Assembly (NCBI GenBank): GCA_938030095.1
Contig: CALHGK010000005.1
Span: forward strand, 62,001-126,000
Source of the DNA: an uncultured Candidatus Saccharibacteria bacterium
GTDB lineage: Bacteria; Patescibacteriota; Saccharimonadia; Saccharimonadales; Saccharimonadaceae
Length of the DNA: 64,000 bases
Direction: 5' to 3'
Part shown: piece after piece, positions 26,252 through 35,152 of the stretch
Numbering within the stretch: position 1 is the first letter of the stretch
Layout: every line of letters starts with the position of its first letter
Program-made: the position numbers and the translations under genes
Notes under the pieces: generated by a model
The model's database searches: none
What the model was told of the DNA's origin: nothing
The model's input: only the letters and a program-made list of their open reading frames with translations

Positions 26252-27196
26252 TTATACGTGCTTTGTCTCGACATCCTGCCAGTCGTTGTTGTGCCGGAGC
26301 TCGGCGTTGTTGCCAGCGAAGACCGCTTTTGCTTCGGTATTGTCGCTCAGCGTCCAGAGGAACCAGGCGGTCATGTAGGCATCGCCATATTCCAGCACGT
26401 CTTTGTGACCAACGGTCTTACGCCGCGCGATGACGCTTGGTTTGTCTGTATTAAGAGCGCGAAAGTTCTGCTGTAAGTCGCCCAGTGGGCTAATGGCGAG
26501 GTTGTCGCTTGGGCCAGTGCCAGCCATCATGTAGGTGGCTGTCTTGAGCTTGCTGGTGTCGTAGTGCCAGTTGTTGTCGTTTGCGGTGCCATGGCCAACT
26601 GCGCTAGCGGTGTAGAGGGAGGTATAGCGGCTACTATTGCCGTATTTTGTCGCGGCATTAATAGCACCGGCTCCGCCTTGGGAATGTCCAGCGATGCCGA
26701 TTTTGCTTGTATTGACGAAGCCTTTGATGGGGCTATCCTCTGCAGTGTTGAGCTCTAGTGCAGCATCAAGCATGATCGATGTCGTTGCGCCAGTGCCTGG
26801 CCAGCCATCCTCATTACCAATGACAACAAAACCCCAGCTGGCCAAATGCTCGAATATTGGCGCATAAGTAGATGCGTAGGTGGCGGTGCCATTGACCATC
26901 AGCACAAGCGGAAAAGTCTGGTTTGGAGAAGTGCGTTGCGGGGCATAGATATGATACTCTTTGATGGCTGTGCTATCGCTGCGATGAGTGTGGTGCGCGA
27001 CGCGGTAGGGGCCTGGCTTAGTATAACGTTGCTCCAGTGTGCCACTGGGATTCAACTTCGAGGCGTAGCCCTTTGCTACACCATCATCGCCGGTGATGCT
27101 TTGGTTGAGGTAATTCATATAAAGCATAAGAATCACAAAACAGCCAAAGAGTATTGCTATGATGATACCCAGAATTTTCAGAAGCTTTTTCGTCAT
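26252..27196 (-). CDS. Membrane-anchored alpha/beta hydrolase (chlorophyllase/cutinase-like)
   Basis: The 314-residue protein has a cytoplasmic KK start, one helix (about 9-31) and an external hydrolase domain with FPLVLMVNG, a WGFVVIGNE strand and the nucleophile elbow GHSQGG near residue 173. A TVGHKDVL segment near 260 supplies the likely catalytic His. This layout matches the chlorophyllase/PET-hydrolase-like group of esterases. The start at 27196 gives a proper signal anchor; a longer frame to 27268 adds residues without a ribosome site. Confidence 0.8.
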   Translation of the reverse strand: MTKKLLKILGIIIAILFGCFVILMLYMNYLNQSITGDDGVAKGYASKLNPSGTLEQRYTKPGPYRVAHHTHRSDSTAIKEYHIYAPQRTSPNQTFPLVLMVNGTATYASTYAPIFEHLASWGFVVIGNEDGWPGTGATTSIMLDAALELNTAEDSPIKGFVNTSKIGIAGHSQGGAGAINAATKYGNSSRYTSLYTASAVGHGTANDNNWHYDTSKLKTATYMMAGTGPSDNLAISPLGDLQQNFRALNTDKPSVIARRKTVGHKDVLEYGDAYMTAWFLWTLSDNTEAKAVFAGNNAELRHNNDWQDVETKHV

Positions 27197-27402
27197 CGGT
27201 ATATCCTTATTCGGTTCAATAATACTAGTAATATTATCTACTATACACCGGGTGCATAGTAATGGCAAGGGAGAGTGATTGCTTTTTTGCTCGGTATATT
27301 TTGGCTCTGTTAGTAAGAGATTAAGTGGCTTTATCTCTCAGTTATGGCAATGAAGCGCCTAAGCATTGCACTTACAAGAGCCAACGGTATATACTGATGA
27401 GC

Positions 27403-28176
27403 ATGTACGAACAAGAACTTCATACCGCGCAGCGGATTGCTCGCGAGGCGGGCGATATTATGCGCCGCTATTTTGATGGCGACCAACAGCGCCAGACCAA
27501 GGCGGATGGCACGCCAGTGACAATTGCCGATACAACAATCAACTCGCTGGTGATCCAGCGCCTCCACGAGACCTTCCCGGACGATGGCGTCATTGGCGAA
27601 GAGGAGAGCACGACGGGCTATGGCCTTGGTCGGAAGTGGCTGTGCGATCCGGTCGACGGCACGAAGGCCTTTACCTGGGGTGTGCCCACCGCAATGTTTT
27701 CGCTCGCACTGGTAGTTGATGGTGTGCCAACCGTCGGTGTTGGCTATGAACCAATGACGGATCGGCTCTACTGGGCAGTGCGTGGCCATGGTGCCTTTTG
27801 CAACGGTACGCAGCTACAGGTGAATCGCCAGACGCTTACAGAGGGGATCTTTGCGGCGTCGTGTAGCTACGCAAATATCCGCCGCAATGAATATTATGAT
27901 AAGCTGATCGAACGCAAGGTGAGCACAGCAAGCATTAGTGGCGCAGTAGCCAAGAGTATTCGCGTGGCTGAGGGGCGCTTCGTTGGGTATTATGCCGAGA
28001 AGGTGAATGCGTATGATATGGCAGCGGTGCACGTTATTGTTGAGGAGGCTGGTGGTAAGATGACGAGTGTATCGGGCCAGCCGCTTAATTATGCGCAGCC
28101 ATTTCGTGGCGCGCTTGTGTCTAATGGTGTCGTACACGATGAGCTGATGGCAATAGTGCACGATGAGTGCTCATAA
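27403..28176 (+). CDS. Inositol monophosphatase/histidinol phosphatase family
   Basis: About 257 residues with the metal-binding GEEES near residue 66, DPVDGTKAF near 83 and NAYDMAAVHVIVEEAGG near 205, the three signatures of the lithium-sensitive phosphatase family. The substrate may be inositol phosphate, histidinol phosphate or PAP; the absence of other histidine genes argues against HisN. TATACT ends at 27395, so with the usual 7-base spacing the ATG at 27403 is the likely leaderless start. The ATG at 27397 lies almost on the box. The 3' end overlaps convergent dinB by six bases. Confidence 0.88.
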   Translation: MYEQELHTAQRIAREAGDIMRRYFDGDQQRQTKADGTPVTIADTTINSLVIQRLHETFPDDGVIGEEESTTGYGLGRKWLCDPVDGTKAFTWGVPTAMFSLALVVDGVPTVGVGYEPMTDRLYWAVRGHGAFCNGTQLQVNRQTLTEGIFAASCSYANIRRNEYYDKLIERKVSTASISGAVAKSIRVAEGRFVGYYAEKVNAYDMAAVHVIVEEAGGKMTSVSGQPLNYAQPFRGALVSNGVVHDELMAIVHDECS

Positions 28177-29403
28177 ATACCGCACGCTACCAAATGGTAT
28201 TTTGCGCTTCATCTGCGTGGCAATGCCGAGAGTGTCGGCTGGCTGGACGGTGTGTGGGCCGTAGAATTGGTTAATCTCGTCGATTGCGGCAGTGAGAGCC
28301 TGGCGAGCTGATGGGTCGTCGAAGAGTGCAAGCTGTGCGTCTGTCTCGCTTGTGAGAAGATAGCACGACATGCCAATCTCATAGGCGGGCAGAGGCATCG
28401 ATTGGGTGAGTCGCTTGACGATATGAAAAAGCGTGGTGCCATCACATAGTGGATGCTCGCGGCGCTCGTGGTTGTGCCAGCGGTCTGTTTGATAACTTTT
28501 GGCATAGAGGCGCACACCACGGGCGCGCACGTATTGCTGCCGGAGCGCAGCCGCGATATCTTCGCATAGGACGTGGAAGCGGCGCAAGACTTGATCGTAA
28601 TTGAGATTCGGCTGATCGAGGACGAACTGCCGCCCAACTGTCTTGAGTGGGCGCTCATCACTATCTACCTCCCAACCGCGCAGCCGCTTATACCAGTCGC
28701 GTCCTGGCTTGCCATGAAACACCATGTGCTCGAGCGTTGCCTCGCTTGCGGCTAAGAAGTCGAGCGGCGTCTGGATACCAACCTGACGGAGGCGCTTGCT
28801 GTAGCCAGCGGCAATACCAGTGAGGTCTTCGAGCGATAGTGTAGCGAGTACTGCGTGGAGATTGTCTGCAGTGATGCAAGTCAGGCCGTCAGGCTTATTG
28901 ATACCGGCAGCAATCTTAGCTAGCCAGCGGTTGGTGCCAATGCCAACATTACAACGCATGTAGTCGCCAACCTCGCTACGGAGGCGCTGCTTGATCTCCT
29001 GGCCAATCGCCAGTGCGCCGCGTGCTCGGATGTCAGGTGGGCTTTGGCTTAGGTCGATCACCCCTTCATCAATGCTTTTCATGGTGGCATTGGGCGAGTA
29101 GTCGCTGAGGATGGTTGCAAGTCGGTGGTAGACATAGCGATACTTGGGTGGATCGCTTTCTAGTGGAACAATATCAGGGCAAAGTAGCCGCGCTGCGGGT
29201 AAGCGCATACCAGTGTGTACACCACGCGCTTTGGCTTCGTAGCTTGCGGTGACGATAGTCGCGTGTTGGTTGCGCCGATTAACGATGACAACTGGCCGGT
29301 GGCGGAGCAACGGCCGAGATTGCTGCTCGATCGTGGCAAAGCAGCTATTGAGATCGATATGCATCATCAGTGGTGGGGTGGGATTGATATTGCTATGAGA
29401 CAT
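28171..29403 (-). CDS. dinB: Y-family DNA polymerase IV
   Basis: This 410-residue polymerase starts with the metal-site motif MHIDLNSCFATIE, followed by a VTASYEAKARGV fingers segment, SIDEGVIDL (the second metal site) near residue 108 and the thumb GIGTNRWLAKIAAGINKP. It copies damaged DNA. No C-terminal beta-clamp motif of the usual form is obvious. It overlaps its upstream neighbour by 11 bases, so the two form a damage-tolerance pair. The start at 29403 matches the family; the frame is open further upstream but inside the neighbour. Confidence 0.93.
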   Translation of the reverse strand: MSHSNINPTPPLMMHIDLNSCFATIEQQSRPLLRHRPVVIVNRRNQHATIVTASYEAKARGVHTGMRLPAARLLCPDIVPLESDPPKYRYVYHRLATILSDYSPNATMKSIDEGVIDLSQSPPDIRARGALAIGQEIKQRLRSEVGDYMRCNVGIGTNRWLAKIAAGINKPDGLTCITADNLHAVLATLSLEDLTGIAAGYSKRLRQVGIQTPLDFLAASEATLEHMVFHGKPGRDWYKRLRGWEVDSDERPLKTVGRQFVLDQPNLNYDQVLRRFHVLCEDIAAALRQQYVRARGVRLYAKSYQTDRWHNHERREHPLCDGTTLFHIVKRLTQSMPLPAYEIGMSCYLLTSETDAQLALFDDPSARQALTAAIDEINQFYGPHTVQPADTLGIATQMKRKIPFGSVRYL

Positions 29404-29659
29404 GATCGGCCTCGCGTGTGAGCCGCCATACCAGTGTGATGCTGTCAAACTCGAGGCGGTAATCAGCCTGCTCATCTGTCACATCGAAGATATGCACCGT
29501 ACGTGCACCGCGCTGATGCTCGAAGCCTAGGCCGATTCGCTGGATCGTCACTTCCTGGCCATTGCCACGCCGAAATTTGACTGGCTGGCATGGCTGGTGC
29601 CCACGCCGAAAAATCGCCACCACCTCCACGACTTCATCAAGATATAGTTCATCATCCAT
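29393..29659 (-). CDS. Small dinB-linked protein (DUF6504-like)
   Basis: The 88-residue protein has VKFRRGNGQEVTIQRIG and a closing YRLEFDSITLVWRL. Small proteins of this type are often encoded next to Y-family polymerases; assignment to DUF6504 is tentative. TATACT lies seven bases before the ATG, so it is the leaderless first gene of the dinB unit. Confidence 0.65.
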   Translation of the reverse strand: MDDELYLDEVVEVVAIFRRGHQPCQPVKFRRGNGQEVTIQRIGLGFEHQRGARTVHIFDVTDEQADYRLEFDSITLVWRLTREADHVS

Positions 29660-29999
29660 TGTTCTTAGTATAGCGCATGAGCTAGGCATGGTCGACGAGT
29701 GAAAACATAGTAACAGAGGTGGAGTGTGCTTATAGCTAAGCGATGCATTGTGTATTGCTGGGCTGGTGTTTCATGTGACTTGCTTCTACTTCGCAAGAAA
29801 ACATCTGCGGAGGCGAATAAAACCTAACCTTTTGCATAGGACTAAAGGAAAATGACGCGCAGCTCTTACAACTGTATTGCCCCGCACAAGAGCATAGTGA
29901 AGACGAAGAAGGAGAGATTTGACAAAATGAACAATGCCAGCTGTCCTTGGCTCAGTTGTCACGATAAGCTAATATAACAGAGCGGCGCAGCTCAGAAAA
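29660..29999. other. Gene-free 340-base stretch
   Basis: No convincing gene or RNA is seen. It holds a CAGAGGTG word at 29714, and CAGCTCTTACAA, which also occurs at the end of the VIT1-like gene near 31417. The latter may be a leftover of an old duplication or chance. Confidence 0.3.
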
Positions 30000-30176
30000 T
30001 TATTTCTGTTTTTTGCGGCTCTCGATGAACATCATAATAAGCCAGATAATGACGACGATTGCGGCGAGCGAGAGCAGCCCGTTGATAACCCATGCGGCTA
30101 GCTTTAGTACAACACCAAGCAGCCACGCGGCAATAATGACAATAGCGATTGTGAGAATAAGTCGAGATAGTTTCAT
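30000..30176 (-). CDS. Small two-helix membrane protein (58 residues)
   Basis: A 58-residue protein with two hydrophobic helices (about 5-25 and 29-50) and a basic SRKKQK end. TATACT lies six bases before the ATG, overlapping the promoter of mutY on the other strand. It resembles the short hydrophobic proteins seen in stress regulons, but no family can be named with confidence. Confidence 0.75.
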   Translation of the reverse strand: MKLSRLILTIAIVIIAAWLLGVVLKLAAWVINGLLSLAAIVVIIWLIMMFIESRKKQK

Positions 30177-30182
30177 TCTTCT

Positions 30183-30190
30183 AGTATACT
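30183..30190. promoter_or_regulatory. Overlapping divergent -10 boxes for 30176(-) and mutY
   Basis: The palindromic TAGTATACTA supplies TATACT at 30185-30190 on the + strand, seven bases before the mutY ATG, and TATACT at 30183-30188 on the - strand, six bases before the small membrane protein. Both cannot be occupied at once. Confidence 0.7.
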
Positions 30191-30197
30191 ATACTCT

Positions 30198-30953
30198 ATG
30201 GACACAGCGCAATTCCAGGCCATGATATGGCACAAAGCCAAGCAGCTCTACCGCCCGATGCCGTGGCGCAGCCAGCCGACGCTGTACTATGTGCTAGTGA
30301 GTGAGCTGATGCTGCAGCAGACGCAGGTGGCGCGGGTGCTGCCTAAGTTTGCCGAGTTTACCACCCGCTTCCCGACCATTGAGGCCCTGGCGGCGGCCCA
30401 GCTACCGGCGGTGCTGCAGGCCTGGCAGGGTTTGGGGTATAACCGCCGAGCAAAGTACCTCCACAGCGCGGCGCAGGCGATTGCTGCTGGTGCGCCTATT
30501 GCGACGCAAGCCGACCTTGTGGCGCTGCCTGGCATTGGTGCTAACACGGCTGGGGCTATCATGAATTACGTGTATCAAACCCCAACCGCCTTTGTAGAGA
30601 CCAATATCCGCACGGTGTATTTTAATCACTTTTTTGCAGGGCAGGAGCGCGTGGCAGATAAGGAGGTGCTGGCGCTGGTGACGCAGACGATGGATAAAGA
30701 GCAGCCCCGCCAGTGGTTCTGGGCGCTGATGGACTACGGCGCTGAGCTGAAGGCGGCGGGTAAGGGTCGGCTCGGCACCAGCCGGCACTACACGCGGCAG
30801 TCGCGCTTTGCTGGCAGCCTGCGCCAAATGCGGGGTGAAATTGTGCGGCGCATGGCACAGGGGCAATCGCTCAGTAGTATCACCCAGGAATTACACGGCG
30901 ACCCGCGTTTTGCTGTTGCGCTTAGTGGACTACGGAAGGATGGGCTGGTGTGA
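30198..30953 (+). CDS. mutY: MutY-like adenine glycosylase without iron-sulfur cluster
   Basis: This 251-residue HhH-GPD glycosylase has SELMLQQTQV (catalytic Glu) near residue 36, the helix-hairpin-helix LPGIGANTAGAI near 113, and VETNIRTVYFNHFF where MutY has the catalytic Asp in VDGN. It contains no cysteine at all, so the four-Cys iron-sulfur loop is absent, and the C-terminal NUDIX-like domain is missing too. It should remove adenine opposite 8-oxoguanine, but the Glu in place of Asp makes this less certain. It is leaderless and coupled by a GTGA overlap to the next gene. Confidence 0.85.
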   Translation: MDTAQFQAMIWHKAKQLYRPMPWRSQPTLYYVLVSELMLQQTQVARVLPKFAEFTTRFPTIEALAAAQLPAVLQAWQGLGYNRRAKYLHSAAQAIAAGAPIATQADLVALPGIGANTAGAIMNYVYQTPTAFVETNIRTVYFNHFFAGQERVADKEVLALVTQTMDKEQPRQWFWALMDYGAELKAAGKGRLGTSRHYTRQSRFAGSLRQMRGEIVRRMAQGQSLSSITQELHGDPRFAVALSGLRKDGLV

Positions 30954-31252
30954 GCGAGCTAGCCCTCACGCGAGCAGAAACCATCGCGCTGTGCCAGAAT
31001 TGGGCGCGGATGCTTCGCCGCGAGTATACGATCGACACACTGGTAAATGACTACGGCGATGGAGTGCTTATGTCTGACCAGCTAGCCTATCCGCTCGAGA
31101 TGCAGCCATGGATCACGCCAGAGGCAGAGCCGCTCCTCTGGGCGATTCGCGACCATGCGGTCGACGTCGATATTGACCATACCCGGCGAGCTGATTGGGA
31201 GAAGCTGCTGGAGCTGATCGACCAGCTACCAAAGAATGGTGCGGCAAAATGA
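30950..31252 (+). CDS. Small acidic protein coupled to mutY
   Basis: This 100-residue soluble protein starts at a GTG overlapping the mutY stop. It is rich in Trp, Asp and Glu, with WITPEAEPLLWAIRDHAVDVD in the middle, and no known motif. Co-translation with mutY hints at a DNA-related role, which is inference only. Confidence 0.7.
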   Translation: MSELALTRAETIALCQNWARMLRREYTIDTLVNDYGDGVLMSDQLAYPLEMQPWITPEAEPLLWAIRDHAVDVDIDHTRRADWEKLLELIDQLPKNGAAK

Positions 31253-31425
31253 GCAGAGATGCCAAGCTTATTTCTAGAGTGTGACGAAACCAGTCATTAT
31301 GGTTTAATGACTATGTCATAGACAGTGATGAACATTCACTAAATATATTCATTAGCCATAAAACTTAGCAAGTTATAGAAGAAAATAAATAACAGAGGTA
31401 GAATCATTAGAATTGTTTGCAGCTC

Positions 31426-31968
31426 TTACAATTGCACGCCAAGCCACCCAGCGAGCACTGTCCCAGCGCCATAGGCCAGGGCGGCAGCAATAGCACCGAG
31501 GGCGAGAGTTTGCAGGGCGGCAACAAGTGGATTCTCACCACCAACTTTGCCCTTGATATAGCCAATTGCTACAAAGGTGAGTGCCGTAGCTCCCGAGCTG
31601 ATATAAAACAGCAGAGGATGAGCTGCACTCGAGCCGCGTGCCAGCACATGGGCAAGATAGGGGATAACAGGCACACTACCAACGACAACGAAGGCAGCAA
31701 AGGTCATGAAGCCGATGATTTTTGGTGAGGCGCGTTTGCTTGTACTCCGCGCCGACTCATCGTGCTCAGCACTGGCCGCGAGGTAAGCACTTGCGCCCAT
31801 CGAGAAACCATCGGCAATGAGGTTAGCTGCGCCCAGCACCAAGATAATTGCACTCGAGATACCCGCTCCAGCACTGGCTGCTACTACAGCAAAGGTTGTG
31901 ACGGTACCATCGACCGCACCATAGACGAATTCAGAGATATAACGTTTGAGGACAGGTTTCATATTCAT
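31426..31968 (-). CDS. VIT1/CCC1-family metal transporter
   Basis: The 180-residue protein has five hydrophobic helices. The first holds FVYGAVDGTVTTFAVVA and the second NLIADGFSMGASAYLA, the two conserved helices of the vacuolar iron transporter family; an acidic loop (AEHDESARS) lies between helices 2 and 3. It probably exports or stores Fe2+ or Mn2+. The cytoplasmic metal-binding domain of plant VIT1 is lacking, as usual in bacteria. TATACT lies nine bases before the ATG. Confidence 0.88.
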   Translation of the reverse strand: MNMKPVLKRYISEFVYGAVDGTVTTFAVVAASAGAGISSAIILVLGAANLIADGFSMGASAYLAASAEHDESARSTSKRASPKIIGFMTFAAFVVVGSVPVIPYLAHVLARGSSAAHPLLFYISSGATALTFVAIGYIKGKVGGENPLVAALQTLALGAIAAALAYGAGTVLAGWLGVQL

Positions 31969-32332
31969 AACCTGGTTAGTATAGCATAGTAGGGTGCAAA
32001 TGCAAAAAATTGTGCTATGGGTAGGTGAAGTGTTTTGGTGTTGCCATCACGCTTGTACTCTCAGATTTTTTGTACTTATAAATTAGTAATTGCTGAGAAT
32101 GAGTCTCTCGGGATGAGCGCGAAAATCATCAGTGCAATTGATGATTATGCGCCATCAAACAAGGTGCAAGAACGAGTGGCTCATGGCGGTGAAATGAAGA
32201 TCACAAGATAGAGGCAATGGGCATCTCATCACTGAGAGGAGCAATGAATATATACGCAGAATATTCATAATAATATGCAAGACAATAAATGAGTATGGGG
32301 TAATGGATGGGCTATAACCCCTTATATTGCCA
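31969..32332. other. Gene-free stretch of about 360 bases
   Basis: Only a 32-codon frame (about 32113-32211) without a promoter-like box is present, probably a remnant or chance. AT-rich sequence toward the metalloprotease gene end shows no clear terminator. Confidence 0.35.
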
Positions 32333-33805
32333 CTAGTTTGGTTGCTTAGGCTTGAGGAGGAGCTGATTGCGCTCGGCAGTGCGCGTCCGCGCCTCATCTA
32401 GCAGAGTGATACCTTCTTGCGAGCTGAGGCTAACGATCCGCACATACTCGCTCTTGGTATTCTTGTCGTAGCCCGAGACAGCGACGATGCCAAGCTGCTC
32501 ATCGGCGTAAATAACATTTTCTTCTTTGCCATCGTAGTCAATTTTGTTGAACAAGCTTACATCTAGCAGTGCCGTGCCGCGGCCGTTGTCCCACGTGGCA
32601 AAGACGCCAATGCGGCGCTGGACTGCATCTAGATTGGTCGAGTCAAATGGCGTGTCTTTATCGATATACTCGATGATTGGTGCAAAGATCAGTGTATCGG
32701 CCTTGGGGAGGATTGTCTTGAGTGCGTGGTCGGCGGGTAGCGAGTATGCCAAGGCAAAGCGCTTGCGAAAGTCATACGAGAGTGGGTAGCGTCCATCGGT
32801 CGACGTGGTACACTCGACTTGGTGGCGCGAATCGAGGAAGGTAAGCTCGGCGGGCGAGTAGATTGGTTTGCGCTCCTCTGTTGCGGTGACTTCATTCGTC
32901 ACTTGGCTGACTTTTGTGTCTGAATCTGTGTAGACCATAGAATTACCCATGACAGTGACGGGGGAGGCGTATTCGTTCACGGCATCAGACTTATCGCGCT
33001 TGCTGAGGCCACAGCCCATGGCAAGCAGCTGCTGGATGGTATCGACCGCACAATACTGTGTTATATTGCCCTCGGTATCGGTGATGAGGCAGTCCATCAC
33101 CATCTCGTGTCCCATACCTTTGCCAAACTGCTTTTTCTTACTGGGGTCACTATTTTGTTCATCTTCCGAGAGTACGTGCCCAATTTCATGACTGTATACG
33201 TTGCCACCAGTCTTGTTGCTCAGCACGAGCACCATCGGGCCGTTGCCGCCCTTGGCTTTGTCTTCATCGGTGCTCTGGAAGGCGAGGCCGAGTACATCAT
33301 TCTCCACACCTGCTGTATTAACGGCCATCAGCATAAGTGAATGCTCACCATCCTGCACGTCTAGCTGCTCACGGTATTCTTCGGCGATTTTTTTGATTTG
33401 GTCGTTGGAGTAATAGTATTCGGTCGTGCCGTCTTCCTTGGTGCGAGTGCTGTCTGGCGCAGTGTTGCAGACAAACTCGGTTATGTGAAACTGATATGCA
33501 TCGCGAGTTGTGTGAGTGATGCGGCCAGTGTGGACGCGCACTTCTTCGTATATCTCTTCGTTAGTCTTGCCAGGCTCGAAGCCAGCGGCATTAAGTGCCA
33601 CAACGCCAAGTCGGACAACGACTGGCTGGAATGAATCTTTCTCGTGGTCTTGACACTGCTCTGCAGAAGGCTGAGAGGTGTCGCCGCTGGGGAGTAGTGC
33701 ACTAAACACTCCCAGGCCAGTCATCATCAATACCTTACGGCGTGGTAAACCTTCTGGTGTTTGGGTTGAGCCGTCTGGCGCAACTTCGGATTTTGAGCGA
33801 GTCAT
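32333..33805 (-). CDS. Exported zinc metalloprotease-like protein
   Basis: The 490-residue protein has an RRKVLMM stretch followed by a short hydrophobic segment (about 22-41), which could be a twin-arginine or ordinary export signal. A mature domain follows with HEIGH near residue 208, the zincin HExxH motif, preceded by NVYS, plus a later MGHEMVMDC. The protein after about 300 has no recognised domain. It may cut proteins on the cell surface. The Met turn and third zinc ligand cannot be placed by eye. TAAAAT lies seven bases before the ATG. Confidence 0.65.
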   Translation of the reverse strand: MTRSKSEVAPDGSTQTPEGLPRRKVLMMTGLGVFSALLPSGDTSQPSAEQCQDHEKDSFQPVVVRLGVVALNAAGFEPGKTNEEIYEEVRVHTGRITHTTRDAYQFHITEFVCNTAPDSTRTKEDGTTEYYYSNDQIKKIAEEYREQLDVQDGEHSLMLMAVNTAGVENDVLGLAFQSTDEDKAKGGNGPMVLVLSNKTGGNVYSHEIGHVLSEDEQNSDPSKKKQFGKGMGHEMVMDCLITDTEGNITQYCAVDTIQQLLAMGCGLSKRDKSDAVNEYASPVTVMGNSMVYTDSDTKVSQVTNEVTATEERKPIYSPAELTFLDSRHQVECTTSTDGRYPLSYDFRKRFALAYSLPADHALKTILPKADTLIFAPIIEYIDKDTPFDSTNLDAVQRRIGVFATWDNGRGTALLDVSLFNKIDYDGKEENVIYADEQLGIVAVSGYDKNTKSEYVRIVSLSSQEGITLLDEARTRTAERNQLLLKPKQPN

Positions 33806-33998
33806 ATTAACTATTTTATATCACGAAAGGGGTAACGATGTCAAATTATGTGGATTTGTGCCGTGTGGTTTCAGCTGTCTACAGCTTACAATCTTGCTTT
33901 TGTATTGTTAGCTCATTCTCTTATTTTGGTATTTTCTCTTTTGTAAGCACGGATAGAAATGAGCATACCTCGAAAATATTCAGCTGTCCTAGAGAGCG

Positions 33999-34028
33999 AA
34001 AACTCGCTTGTTACTTAAAGCGAGTTTT
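33999..34028 (-). terminator. Terminator of the 35009-34052 operon
   Basis: AAAACTCGCTT pairs perfectly with AAGCGAGTTTT around an eight-base loop, leaving a T run when read on the reverse strand. The 33806-33998 stretch before it shows no supported gene. Confidence 0.8.
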
Positions 34029-34051
34029 AGGTGTGCTACCAGCGTGAGGTA

Positions 34052-34477
34052 CTATTGCTGCTCAGCTGGCGCTTGCGTTTGTTGCTGATTCTCGGTGTCG
34101 CTATTGGTAGAGAAGAGCTGGAGGGATTCATCACTCAGGACATTTGGGTCAAAGGTACCATCGGCGATCTTGCTGCGGCGCTGCTGGTACATTTTTTTAA
34201 ACTCGTCGAGCGATTGCTTAGTAACGCTACCCTCAGTTTTGTATGTCTCGGGCTCGGCATCGCGAGCGGCTTGCTTGCGCACCTCCTGGAAGCCAGGCCG
34301 GCTGAGGTCGACCTGCGCTGCACCACTGGTATTGTACATATCCATGGCGACCCACACCATGACACCCGCAATGGCGATGACTCCGCAGATCATCACCAAA
34401 AAACGGTGCTCGCGCATAGTGCTCAGCTGGTGCTCGAAGTCGAGTTTATTGGGCTGGTTGGGTTGGCTGCTGGGCAC
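34052..34477 (-). CDS. Single-pass membrane protein, coupled to upstream secreted protein
   Basis: The 141-residue protein has a cytoplasmic tail of about 27 residues, one helix (about 28-48) and an external, polar tail rich in Gln, Lys and Asp ending in PAEQQ. AAGGAGG lies just before the GTG at 34477, inside the end of the preceding gene, deciding this start. Function unknown; it is read together with the signal-peptide protein upstream. Confidence 0.75.
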   Translation of the reverse strand: MPSSQPNQPNKLDFEHQLSTMREHRFLVMICGVIAIAGVMVWVAMDMYNTSGAAQVDLSRPGFQEVRKQAARDAEPETYKTEGSVTKQSLDEFKKMYQQRRSKIADGTFDPNVLSDESLQLFSTNSDTENQQQTQAPAEQQ

Positions 34478-35009
34478 TCGGCACCTCCTTCTTGGCAGGG
34501 AATTGCTTACTATAAAATACGTCAAACTGCGAACCGTACTGGCTCAGTAGCTGGTTGAGCCGCAAGGCGACATCGGCCACTCGCTTGCGACGCTCGCGCA
34601 CTGGCTTGATGAGGTAGTAAAACTCGACGGGCTGATCGGTGCAATCAGTACGCAGCAGCTCAGATAGTTTCTCCTCATACTGGCGGTATTCGCTGCGGAA
34701 AGCGGTAAGCTGGGTATTATATTCTACCGTTGTCTTGGCAAGCTCCACACCGTCGAGCCGGTTGAGGGCAATGCGGCTATTGAGTGGTGCCATCAGACGG
34801 GTGGCAATCACCTCATACTGCTGCCCTTGGTTGACCCGGACAAGCCCGTCGTTGGCATGGATGCGCCGCAGGGTAGACTTGACGCGGACGCAGTTTTGTT
34901 TTATTTGAGTGAGTTGATCATTGCTGAGTGGCGCAGCGGGCTCGGCATAGGCCGGAGAGCCAAGTGCAGCAGTAGCAACTATAACAACAGCAAGAAAAGT
35001 GCGCTTCAT
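34446..35009 (-). CDS. Secreted protein with signal peptide, coiled-coil-like
   Basis: The 187-residue protein starts MKRTFLAVVIVATAALG and has a signal-peptidase site after AYA near residue 22. The mature part is helical, with regular Leu and charged spacing and two Cys (about 40 and 123) that may pair. It ends in a Pro/Gln tail overlapping the next gene by 32 bases. No family recognised. Confidence 0.78.
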   Translation of the reverse strand: MKRTFLAVVIVATAALGSPAYAEPAAPLSNDQLTQIKQNCVRVKSTLRRIHANDGLVRVNQGQQYEVIATRLMAPLNSRIALNRLDGVELAKTTVEYNTQLTAFRSEYRQYEEKLSELLRTDCTDQPVEFYYLIKPVRERRKRVADVALRLNQLLSQYGSQFDVFYSKQFPAKKEVPSAQQPTQPAQ

Positions 35010-35152
35010 AGCTCCCCATTATGACGCATCAGAGGAGATTGGTCAAATAGTTTGCCTAGATTGAATTAAATTCTTGTGTCGCTCCGGTTGGCCACTATCT
35101 TACGCAGATTTTGCGTTAGCACCTTCAAGCTCAGCACAAAACCCGGAGTTCT

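Noticed and set aside
29857..31429. Shared CAGCTCTTACAA at 29857 and 31417
   Set aside because: Only about 16 bases match and translation around the first copy does not resemble the VIT1-like protein; chance or a very old trace.
33838..34047. 69-codon frame on the + strand
   Set aside because: It runs through the terminator of the reverse-strand operon, has no ribosome site and shows no protein-like pattern.
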